A stretch of 64,000 bases of DNA, taken from positions 62,001-126,000 of the forward strand of contig NZ_QYRN01000001.1 in assembly GCF_003583935.1 (NCBI RefSeq), in the 5' to 3' direction. The position numbers were made by a program, and so were the translations under genes. This document shows, piece after piece, positions 10,001 to 16,718 of the stretch. Source of the stretch: Aureimonas flava. GTDB lineage: Bacteria > Pseudomonadota > Alphaproteobacteria > Rhizobiales > Rhizobiaceae. How positions within the stretch are numbered: the stretch's first letter is position 1; every line of letters starts with the position of its first letter. The notes beneath the pieces are model-generated. The model was given only the letters and a program-made list of their open reading frames with translations. It did no database searches and was not told the DNA's origin.

Positions 10001-10296
10001 GTGTTCGTCAAGTCCGAGGCTTCGACGGGGTATTCACCATGGAGGATCGGGCGCTCAGCGTCGACGATTTTGGCAAACCTATCACCATAACCTTTGACCG
10101 ATCCGGCACTCGCTGGGAGGTCGTGACGGCTCCTGTCGAGGAGGCACGGGTGGTCAGCAACCCGGATGTGTGGGACGTCGTGCCGGACGGCACCGACGCG
10201 GAGGGGCGAGCGCAGTTCGCGCGTCCCGCCGATCTCCTCGAGCGTGCCGGCCGGGACGACGATCTCGGCTTCCTCGTCGAACACTGCAAGGTCTGA
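7003..10296 (+). CDS. Ejected multidomain 'polyvalent' virion protein with ParB-like and toxin-nuclease-like domains
   Basis: A 1097-residue protein overlapping the previous gene by 4 bases. Residues 1-390 are helical with an Ala/Gly-rich hydrophobic middle (about 205-290). Residues about 420-540 resemble a ParB/sulfiredoxin-like domain (FIADGHQRLGLARRL around 472-486). Residues about 790-920 contain a GLAKIVAKHPEVL segment (856-868) and a V-x-L-DYDG...WLMTAYEK end, a layout I associate with phage Barnase-EndoU-ColicinE5/RelE-like nuclease domains. The last 155 residues are encoded by DNA visibly less GC-rich than its surroundings. Virion location is inferred from the operon; the domain calls are by eye. 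Confidence 0.65.
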   Translation: MSIFQHAPPDEAEGRRITFGDPAPVSLGALDYLPGVALVRQEANLVGDLIDGDRRASMAELYAANDEAQTFIDNTFAREDARREAYRRRIERIHAATGVQLQMPLDGTGSFAAVDRPVGSEWEERYGGDPIGRRNLEAFRRQLAELRGKFPQHAELFDSDFDGDTGGIVSAAEARRKAADAGAADLSGISRLASVFAGGGRGMLRDPVQIAALFLGGGAGTAKGVVGRIGQTILTEAAVNAGVEAAVQTRAQAWRAENGLESGIVPGLRQVGLAGLFGGTFGGLIAGGREVARAFRVTDAAEVAAIERVATGNPREGDLDQVAKRLGVRADAAETRVAAVADAQAALDDAAFGPTPAGLTDDEAAAMRNAAVRSAETDGPPAAGPVAKPRRDPAEHAVLSEALPGGAISVRGRPVGYERFDPETVGTDAVAYQYKGGGDDAGVTDRLRGVKRWDPTASGKVMIHERTDGARFIADGHQRLGLARRLKAEGDASVRLDGYLFREADGWTAEDVRALAAKKNMQEGSGEAIDAARVMRDRPDLLDDGLPMSGAMMRRASALARLSDDAWGMAINGVVDQNHAALIGELVPDPRMHAAAIRDLAEFSPETDRAARMLLEEIMASGVRHETQTDMFGAFDLSKSLIGERVKVMEAAQRVLRQDKRLFAMLGDRADVIEAAGNTLDAAGNATRAVTAETVEAIVDRMARTKGPVSDALTEAARRFAGGSNATREARLFIGDIQSAIEREGLPALLNPPEPQLAAARAAEPGTAEAEAMAGLFPDEPARRAPPSRVLDVEPIGQGPAGPIYPASAFDGSWTAAVDFLTTRQAGDIAGMLSHPDVGRIDVVWGGFDAATDNGLGLAKIVAKHPEVLDELPSILASMDVKTRSANRIVLESKVHKAVVRLDYDGEAKTWLMTAYEKDERGLRAKGTTGRPDGLQTDRSSASQAEPNIIADEVEGQPYGQGALSGEGNTDPLEARSADDSPKFIGRNADDEDIFETVKGVRQVRGFDGVFTMEDRALSVDDFGKPITITFDRSGTRWEVVTAPVEEARVVSNPDVWDVVPDGTDAEGRAQFARPADLLERAGRDDDLGFLVEHCKV

Positions 10297-10299
10297 ACC

Positions 10300-12885
10300 A
10301 TGCCCTTCATCGACTGCCTGAACAATGCGATCGAGGGCGGCGAGATCAGCCGCGACGAGGCGGATGCGCTGCTGCGCGACTTCGAGGGGAAGTTCGCGCA
10401 GAAGCGGTTGCAGCTGGGCGACGACGCGGCATCGCAGGCTGCCAAAGACGAACTCGCCCGCGAACTTCGCGCGCAGGCCATCGAGAAGCGTCGCCGAGCC
10501 GTGCTGATCGAACAGGCGCGGCTGCGCCTGAAGGACCGGATCCTCGGCTATCGCGACGAGAACGGGAAGCCGGACGTCTACGAGGCGGCGATCCAGACGC
10601 TTTCGCACTACGGCTATGCCGGCGCCGAGAGCGTGCGCGGGCGCGCCGATGCGATCATCTCCATGGCGCACGGCAAGCTCACGGACCTGATGAGCGCGAC
10701 GAGCCGCAGCCTCGTGACGGGGCGGCGAAAGGCGAGCGCCGGCCTCGTGCGCGACCTGGTGCGCGAGCTGCACGGCGAAGCCTCGGGCGACGCGACGGCG
10801 AAGGCCTTCGCCGGCGACCTGTCGAAACTGTTCGAGGATCTGCGCAACCGGTTCAACGCCGCCGGCGGCGCGATCGCGAAGCTCGACGGGTTCGGCCTGC
10901 CGCATTCGCACGATGGGCTGGCCGTGCGTCAGGCCGGTCGCGACGCCTGGAAGGCTGCGATCAAGCCGCGGCTCGATCCCGACCGCATGCGCCATCCGTT
11001 GACCGGGGAGCCTGTCGGCGTCGCCGGGCTGGACAAGGCGCTGGACCACGTCTTCGACAGCATCACGACATCCGGCTGGGCGCACCATGCGCCGCAGATG
11101 CGCGGCGTCGGCGCCGGATCGCTGGCGACGCAGCGCCAGGAGCACCGGTTCCTGGCGTTCCGGTCGGCCGACGACTGGATGGCCTACAATGCCGCCTTCG
11201 GCGACGGCGACCCGGTGCAGGCGATCTTCCGGCACATCAACGGCATGGCGAAGGACATCGGCGCCATGGAAGTGCTCGGGCCGAACCCGAACGCGATGGT
11301 GCAGTGGATGGTGCAGGGGGTCCGCTCGGAGATCGCCAAGGGCGACGTCGGGCGCGCTTCGATGGCGAAGCTCGCCGGCGGCGCGGCGCAGTGGGCGCGC
11401 GGAACGGAACCGGGGGCGTTCGCCGAGTGGCGTATCCAGTCGCTCTACGCCGAGCTGCGCGGCGGCGCGAACGCGGCCTCCGGCGTCGCGACGGCCGCGG
11501 CGACGGTGAAGAACCTGATGAACTCGGCGCTGCTCGGCGCCGCCGGCGTCACGGCGGCCGCCACGGATCCCTTCATCGCCCAGGCCGCGCGGCGCCTTGC
11601 GGGCCTGCCGGTGACGAAGGACTTGGGCGCGATGCTGCGGATGCTGAAGGCGTCGAACCGCGAGGAGATCCAGCGGGCGGGCGTGATCTGGGACGACTAT
11701 CTGCACGCCATGGAAGGCGAGGCGCGGTTCACCGGGCCGATGCTCGGACACAGCTGGTCGCAATACCTGGTCGACCGCTCGATGATGCTGAACGGCCTCA
11801 AGCCGTTGACCACGGGCCGCAAGCTCGTGGAGGCGCGTGCCTGGCAGGCCACCCTGGCCGATCATGCCGGCAGCGCGTTCGACGCCCTGCCGGAGCGGCT
11901 GCGCGTGACGATGGAGGGCTTCGGCATCGACGCGGCGGATTGGGAGATCATGCGCGCGAGCGTCGATCCCGGCGGCTTCGTCACGCCGATGTCGATCGCC
12001 AACGGCGGCGGCGAGGTCCGGTATCTGAAGGCCACCGCCGACGGCCCCCTGGTGGACGCGGATCTCGCGGCCGAAGCGAAGGCCCTGCGGCATCGCGAGG
12101 TGGCGGAGAAGCTGGCCGAGCTCACGGCGGCCTGGTCGGAACGGGCGACGCCCGGGGGCACGCCCAACGCGCGGTCCTTCGTCACCGGGCCGGTGGCGCG
12201 CGGCACGCCGATCGGCGAGTTCGCGAACTTCGCGCTCCAGTTCAAGAGCTTCGGCCTGTCCTTCACCACGCTCCAGCTTGAGGCGTTGCAGCGGATCACC
12301 GCGATGCAGACGGGCGGCAGGCAGGCGGCCGCCAGCTACATGGGCGCGATGCTGATCTCGCTGACCCTGGGCGGGGCCGTGGCGATGCAGATCAAGAGCC
12401 TGCTGGACGGCAAGGATCTCGAGGACATGACCTCGCCCGGCTTCTGGTTTCGCGCGACCATGCAGGGCGGCGGCTTCGGCCTGTTCGGGGATTTCGTCAA
12501 CGCCTCGTCGAACCGCTTCGGCGGCGGGGTGGCCGATACCGTGCTCGGGCCCGGCTGGAGCTTCCTGTCCGACACGGCCGGGCTGGTGGCGGGCCTGCCG
12601 ATCCAGGCGGCGACGGGGCAGACGGTCAATCCCGGCCGGGAGGCGATCACCTATGCCGGCCGGTACACGCCCGTCGTCGCCTCGAACTGGGCGACGCGCG
12701 GGGCGTTCCGACGGCTGTTCCTGGATCAGCTGCAATGGCTGATCGACCCGGAGGCGGACCGGAGCTTCAAGGCGCGCGCCCGCGGCCTGAAGGGGCGCAC
12801 CGGGCAGGACTACTGGTGGTCCCCGGGCGACACGGCGCCGAAGCGCGCGCCCGTCATGGCGACGGCGCCGGCGGAGCGCAATTAA
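10300..12885 (+). CDS. Large internal virion protein, C-terminal hydrophobic
   Basis: An 861-residue protein beginning 3 bases after the previous stop. The N-terminal 190 residues are charged and helical. Two hydrophobic stretches stand out: AAATVKNLMNSALLGAAGVTAAA near 396-418, and MGAMLISLTLGGAVAMQI near 682-699. The C-terminus is basic (about 830-861). As the last of four long or core-type proteins before the fibre gene, it likely belongs to the ejected core that carries DNA across the envelope, like T7 gp15/gp16. No catalytic motif was recognised. Confidence 0.6.
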   Translation: MPFIDCLNNAIEGGEISRDEADALLRDFEGKFAQKRLQLGDDAASQAAKDELARELRAQAIEKRRRAVLIEQARLRLKDRILGYRDENGKPDVYEAAIQTLSHYGYAGAESVRGRADAIISMAHGKLTDLMSATSRSLVTGRRKASAGLVRDLVRELHGEASGDATAKAFAGDLSKLFEDLRNRFNAAGGAIAKLDGFGLPHSHDGLAVRQAGRDAWKAAIKPRLDPDRMRHPLTGEPVGVAGLDKALDHVFDSITTSGWAHHAPQMRGVGAGSLATQRQEHRFLAFRSADDWMAYNAAFGDGDPVQAIFRHINGMAKDIGAMEVLGPNPNAMVQWMVQGVRSEIAKGDVGRASMAKLAGGAAQWARGTEPGAFAEWRIQSLYAELRGGANAASGVATAAATVKNLMNSALLGAAGVTAAATDPFIAQAARRLAGLPVTKDLGAMLRMLKASNREEIQRAGVIWDDYLHAMEGEARFTGPMLGHSWSQYLVDRSMMLNGLKPLTTGRKLVEARAWQATLADHAGSAFDALPERLRVTMEGFGIDAADWEIMRASVDPGGFVTPMSIANGGGEVRYLKATADGPLVDADLAAEAKALRHREVAEKLAELTAAWSERATPGGTPNARSFVTGPVARGTPIGEFANFALQFKSFGLSFTTLQLEALQRITAMQTGGRQAAASYMGAMLISLTLGGAVAMQIKSLLDGKDLEDMTSPGFWFRATMQGGGFGLFGDFVNASSNRFGGGVADTVLGPGWSFLSDTAGLVAGLPIQAATGQTVNPGREAITYAGRYTPVVASNWATRGAFRRLFLDQLQWLIDPEADRSFKARARGLKGRTGQDYWWSPGDTAPKRAPVMATAPAERN

Positions 12886-12935
12886 GCGGCTCGGCCGCAC
12901 GGCATTCTGGCGGGGTCGCAAACCCGGATCCCGCC

Positions 12936-14699
12936 ATGACCAATCCCTACCCGCTGCCGCGCGAGACGCGGGAATCGGCCCCCTTCGCCGGCGACGGCCG
13001 CGCCACCTACGGGCCCTTCGACTTCCGCATCTGGGACGTGGACGACGTGGTCGCCGAGGTCTCGCGCGGCTACGCGGAATACACGCTCGAGGCGGTGCGG
13101 GCGACCAAGGTCGCGAACCAGCCCTTCGACGATTTCTCCGTCACCTTCGACCCGCCGCTGGGGGGCGAGGACGTGGCGATCGTGAGCTCGCGGCGGCTCC
13201 AGGAGCGGCTCGGCGACGTGACGCGCGGCCAGTCGATCTCCTCCGCCGCGCTGGAGCGCGAGCTCTCGATCGTCGGGACCGTGCTCCAGGAACTGCGGCG
13301 CGACCTCGACAAGGGTGGAACCGGCAATGTCGGGGGCGGCGGCGGCGGGGTCATCACGATCGGCGACGTGGCGGGGCTTGCCGGCGTGCTCGCCACCAAG
13401 GCGAGCGTCACGGCGGTGCAGGCCCTTTCCGCCACCATCGCGACGATCGCGGCGCGCACCGTGCTCGGCGGCGGACTGGCGGCGGCCGCCACCGTCGGCG
13501 CCGTCACCACGATCTCCGTGGCGGCGGCGACGCAGGCCGAGGCCGAAGCCGGCCTCAACAACACGGCGGTGATGACGCCACTGCGCGTCGCCCAGGCGAT
13601 CGCCGCGATCGGCGGAGGGTCCGGCGGCACCGACCCGGCGGACGCGGCCATGGTCGCGCGCGTACCGGCGATCTTCGACAAGTCGAACGACATGACGCTC
13701 TCGAAGCTCTTCGCCCGCGAGGGTGTCGCCACGCTCGACGTGCGCGCGCAGAAGCTCGTCAGCACGCAGAGCCCGTGGAACTCGGACTATGCCGGGGGGA
13801 ACATCGCGTCGTTCCACGTCCGGCACGTCGCCGAGGGAACGGAGATGAACGGTCCGCGCGGTGCAGCCCTCGGCATCGGCATCTCGATGTTCAAGGAGGG
13901 GTTCGGTACCGGGACGGCGCGACCCGGCGAGATCGACGGCTTGTACATCGTCCTGCGCCAGGACAGCCCGCGCAACGCGAACAGCCAGACGTCGGCCGAC
14001 AAGGCGGACGGCTGCGGCGTTCTGATCGACGCCGCGGTGTTCGACAAGGTGGGCTTCGTCGGCGGGATCGAGGGCAACACCAGCGTCATCAACGACAACG
14101 GCATCGGCACCAAGCGGCGGCTCGTCTACCAGCTCGGCTGCACGGACACGGCGGTCGGCGGGGCGTCCATGGGCGTGTTCACCAGCGCCGCTCAGGGGCA
14201 GCACAACGCCGGCGTCATGGTCTACAACGCCGAGGCCGACGGCGGCTATTTCGACAACATGATCTACTGCGCGAACAATGCCGGGCAGATCTTCGGCGTC
14301 GACCGGCGCGGCCTCGTCTCCTTCGGCAAGCTGACCAATGCAGGGCAGCACATCAACCCGTCGATGCACATGACGCTGCAGGCGGACTATTCGCTCGGCT
14401 GGCTCAACGCCGCCAAGTCGGTCCAGATCCTGTCGCTCGACCAGAACGGCAATCTGAACGCCTACGGCAACCTGAACGGCGTGAGCGTCAACGCCACCGG
14501 CAACATGCAGGCGGCGGGAACCGTCATCGCCAATGCCGGTCTGCGGGCGCCCGACCTCGTCATGACGCCCGGTGCCCGCGACAGCACCAACCTGTCGACC
14601 TATCGGCGCGGCCAGCTCTTCGTCGGGCAAGGCGGACGCCTGCGCTACTGCGAGGCCGACGGCACGCAGCCGAAGTTCGTCTACACCACAAACTCCTGA
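12936..14699 (+). CDS. Tail fibre with T7 gp17-like N-terminal attachment domain
   Basis: A 587-residue protein. Residues about 20-125 carry the pattern of the T7-type fibre anchor: FDFRIWDVDDV, FSVTFDPPLGGEDVAIVSSR, then RLGDVTRGQSISSAALERE leading into a helix. A Gly/Ser-poor linker of Ala-rich repeats (about 130-225) includes AEAEAGLNNTAVMTPLRVAQAI, common in fibre shafts. The distal half (about 240-587) is beta-rich and should hold the receptor-binding tip. No endosialidase or chaperone motif was recognised. The ATG at 12936 is chosen because upstream in-frame sequence is a shadow of the previous gene. Confidence 0.75.
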   Translation: MTNPYPLPRETRESAPFAGDGRATYGPFDFRIWDVDDVVAEVSRGYAEYTLEAVRATKVANQPFDDFSVTFDPPLGGEDVAIVSSRRLQERLGDVTRGQSISSAALERELSIVGTVLQELRRDLDKGGTGNVGGGGGGVITIGDVAGLAGVLATKASVTAVQALSATIATIAARTVLGGGLAAAATVGAVTTISVAAATQAEAEAGLNNTAVMTPLRVAQAIAAIGGGSGGTDPADAAMVARVPAIFDKSNDMTLSKLFAREGVATLDVRAQKLVSTQSPWNSDYAGGNIASFHVRHVAEGTEMNGPRGAALGIGISMFKEGFGTGTARPGEIDGLYIVLRQDSPRNANSQTSADKADGCGVLIDAAVFDKVGFVGGIEGNTSVINDNGIGTKRRLVYQLGCTDTAVGGASMGVFTSAAQGQHNAGVMVYNAEADGGYFDNMIYCANNAGQIFGVDRRGLVSFGKLTNAGQHINPSMHMTLQADYSLGWLNAAKSVQILSLDQNGNLNAYGNLNGVSVNATGNMQAAGTVIANAGLRAPDLVMTPGARDSTNLSTYRRGQLFVGQGGRLRYCEADGTQPKFVYTTNS

Positions 14700-14708
14700 G
14701 GAGACTTC

Positions 14709-15071
14709 ATGAAACAGGATTTTCTGCGCCCGCTCGTCCAGTTCAACGGCGAGCCGATGTCCTTTCGCAAGGACGAGGCGGGCGTGCCCGTCGCCGCGAC
14801 GCTGGCGGACCTCGCCGTGGAGGCCCTGCTCTCGCAGCGGATGGACGGCGGCATGCCGCAGACCATGTCGGGCAACGACCACCTGACGGCGTACAAGCTG
14901 GCGGAACGGATCCACGACGCCGATGCGCCGATCGACGTGACGGTGGAGGAGGTCGCCCTGGTGAAGCGGCGCATCTCGGAGCACTTCGTCCAGCCGCTCG
15001 TGGTCGGGCAGGCGCTGATCATGCTCGAGGACAGCCTGGCAATTGAGAGCTCCGGCCCGCCCGTAATCTGA
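14709..15071 (+). CDS. Small phage protein of unknown function
   Basis: A 120-residue protein with a strong GAGGAG site before the ATG, between the fibre gene and the endolysin. It begins KQDFLRPLVQFNGEP and is acidic, with a helical C-terminal half. No signal peptide or membrane segment. Its place suggests a fibre chaperone, an adaptor or an accessory lysis protein, but nothing in the sequence decides. It is followed directly by a hairpin that includes the ribosome binding site of the endolysin. Confidence 0.6.
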   Translation: MKQDFLRPLVQFNGEPMSFRKDEAGVPVAATLADLAVEALLSQRMDGGMPQTMSGNDHLTAYKLAERIHDADAPIDVTVEEVALVKRRISEHFVQPLVVGQALIMLEDSLAIESSGPPVI

Positions 15072-15092
15072 CGGCTCCACCAACCGGAGCCG
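15072..15092 (+). promoter_or_regulatory. Hairpin occluding the endolysin ribosome binding site
   Basis: Perfect 7-bp stem, CGGCTCC (15072-15078) with GGAGCCG (15086-15092), loop ACCAACC. The 3' arm contains the GGAG that lies 8 bases before the endolysin ATG at 15098, so folding would hide the Shine-Dalgarno sequence. The hairpin starts right after the stop of the preceding gene, so ribosomes ending there could open it. Confidence 0.5.
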
Positions 15093-15097
15093 CCCGC

Positions 15098-15961
15098 ATG
15101 GTCGCCGCGAACTACGTTCCTTCCCTGGCTCGCGTCCTGGTGCACGAGGGCGGCTACGCCAACCATCCGAAGGACCCGGGCGGGGCGACCATGCGGGGCG
15201 TGACGCAGCGCGTCTACGACGCGTTCCGCGCGCGCGCGAAACTGCCGGCGCGGCCGGTGCGCCAGATCGGCAACGACGAACTCGAGGCGATCTACCGCGA
15301 CCAGTACGCCGAGGCGGTGCGCTTCGACGCGCTGCCGATCGGCCTCGACTACGTGCAGTTCGACGGGGCGGTCCACAGCGGCCCGTCGCAGGCCACCAAG
15401 TGGCTCCAGCGCGCGCTTCGCGAGCTCGGCCTCTATGCCGGCAAGATCGACGGGATCCCGGGCAACGGAACGTTGAACGGCGTGCGCCTGGTGAATGACG
15501 TGGACGCGCTGATCGCGCGCATCTGCGATATCCGCAAGGCCTTCCTGCGGGCGCTCAAGACCTATTCGACCTTCGGCAAGGGCTGGATGCGGCGCGTCGA
15601 CCAGGTGGGCGACGCCGGGCAGGACTGGGCGGACGGCTCGGTGCCGGCGGACCGGAACCTGACCTACGAGCCCGGCATGGAGCGCAAGGCGCTCGTCGCC
15701 GACGCCGCGCTTCCGGCCGCGCCGGTCAGCGCGCCGACGGTGGGTGCCGGCGGCGGCGGCATGGCCGTCGTCATCGAGGCGGCCCGCCAGCAGATCCAGC
15801 CCTTCGCCGGCGCCTCCAGCTTCATCGACAACGTGCTGGTCGGGCTGACCGTCGGCGGCGCGATCGTCGCGCTCGGCGGCGTCGCCTGGGGCCTCTGGGC
15901 GCAGGCGCGGCGGGCGCGCCTGGCGCGCGTGCTCGACCTCGAGACGCCGGTGCCGGCGTGA
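15098..15961 (+). CDS. Endolysin, GH108 N-acetylmuramidase with C-terminal membrane segment
   Basis: A 287-residue lysozyme that should cut the glycan strands of peptidoglycan. The GH108 motif HEGGY is at residues 16-20 with catalytic Glu17, followed by DPGGATMRGVTQ. Residues about 75-170 fit the partner peptidoglycan-binding domain (QFDGAVHSGPSQATKWLQRAL, then DGIPGNGT). A Pro/Gly linker leads to one hydrophobic segment (about 246-270) and a basic tail RARRARLARV-like, so the protein may be membrane-anchored, unlike soluble endolysins. The TGA overlaps the ATG of the i-spanin. Confidence 0.88.
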   Translation: MVAANYVPSLARVLVHEGGYANHPKDPGGATMRGVTQRVYDAFRARAKLPARPVRQIGNDELEAIYRDQYAEAVRFDALPIGLDYVQFDGAVHSGPSQATKWLQRALRELGLYAGKIDGIPGNGTLNGVRLVNDVDALIARICDIRKAFLRALKTYSTFGKGWMRRVDQVGDAGQDWADGSVPADRNLTYEPGMERKALVADAALPAAPVSAPTVGAGGGGMAVVIEAARQQIQPFAGASSFIDNVLVGLTVGGAIVALGGVAWGLWAQARRARLARVLDLETPVPA

Positions 15962-16230
15962 TGGGGCAGGTCCTCGTCGTCATCGCCGCCGCGCTCGGCC
16001 TGCTGCTCGGCGGGGCCGGCGGATATCAGCTCGGGTACATCTCCGGCCGCGTTTCCGGCCGGGCCGCCCTTCTCCAGGAACAGGCGCTCGCATCCGCTGC
16101 GGCCGAGCGCGAAAGGACGCAGGACGATGCGACGATCCGTGACCTGTCGGACGCTGACCTTTGCCGTCGCGCTCTTCGCGCTCGCGGGCTGCCGGTCGCA
16201 GCCTGCGACAAGCTGCACCGGGTTCCGTGA
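15961..16230 (+). CDS. Inner-membrane spanin subunit (Rz-like)
   Basis: An 89-residue protein starting one base before the end of the endolysin stop (TGATG). A GTG one codon earlier is a less likely start. Residues 1-22 form one membrane segment; the rest is a charged, probably coiled-coil periplasmic part. With the lipoprotein nested in its 3' end it forms a two-gene spanin that fuses inner and outer membranes at the last step of lysis. Family identity is by architecture, because spanins diverge strongly in sequence. Confidence 0.75.
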   Translation: MGQVLVVIAAALGLLLGGAGGYQLGYISGRVSGRAALLQEQALASAAAERERTQDDATIRDLSDADLCRRALRARGLPVAACDKLHRVP

Positions 16231-16339
16231 GGTGGCGCTTACGCCCGCCGGCACCGTGGCGCTGATCGGCGCGGACCGCGCGGCGGCCGAGCGGGCGATC
16301 GGCAACGACGCCAACGGCCGCCGGCTGGGGTGCTGGTAG
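16127..16339 (+). CDS. Outer-membrane spanin lipoprotein (Rz1-like), nested
   Basis: A 70-residue lipoprotein encoded in another frame and overlapping the Rz-like gene by 104 bases. MRRS start, hydrophobic stretch 10-20 and lipobox LAGC with lipidated Cys22 are clear. The mature part is about 48 residues with two further Cys residues. It should attach to the outer membrane and bind the i-spanin. Proline richness, typical of Rz1, is weak here. Confidence 0.75.
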   Translation: MRRSVTCRTLTFAVALFALAGCRSQPATSCTGFREVALTPAGTVALIGADRAAAERAIGNDANGRRLGCW

Positions 16340-16343
16340 GGCC

Positions 16344-16709
16344 ATGGCTGTCGACATCGACTGGTCCTTCCGCATCAGCGACATCATCCTGTTCGGCACC
16401 GCGGGCATCACCGTTCTCGTGACGTTCATCCGCGTCCAGACGGCGGTCGGCACGGCGCAGACGACGGCCGACGAGGCCGCCGATGCCGCCGCGGCCGCAA
16501 GCCGCCGCGCCGAGGACGTGTCCGCGCTGTGCGCGGCGAAGATCGACCTCCTGTCGCGCGAGATGGCCCAGCTCCGGGTCTACGTCGCCGAGAACTACAC
16601 CGCCCGCAAGGACATCACCGCGCTCGAGGAACGCCTGCTCGGCGCCGTCGAGCGCCTGACGGACCGCGTCGACCAACTGGTCGACCAACTGCTTGAACGT
16701 CGCCAGTAG
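16344..16709 (+). CDS. Phage membrane protein, candidate holin or antiholin
   Basis: A 121-residue protein 4 bases after the o-spanin stop. One hydrophobic segment (about residues 11-30) is followed by a long Ala/Glu/Arg helix that reads as a coiled coil up to the C-terminus (RLTDRVDQLVDQLLERR). A single-membrane-segment protein inside a lysis cassette that shows no other holin is a reasonable holin candidate. One segment with a coiled coil would also fit a structural or exclusion membrane protein. The hole-forming role is an inference. Confidence 0.55.
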   Translation: MAVDIDWSFRISDIILFGTAGITVLVTFIRVQTAVGTAQTTADEAADAAAAASRRAEDVSALCAAKIDLLSREMAQLRVYVAENYTARKDITALEERLLGAVERLTDRVDQLVDQLLERRQ

Positions 16710-16718
16710 GAGAACCCA

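Noticed and set aside
8686-12921. 1411-codon minus-strand open frame under the internal virion genes
   Set aside because: High GC content makes long antisense frames common. It is Arg/Ala/Gly/His-rich without motifs and runs against strong overlapping plus-strand genes.
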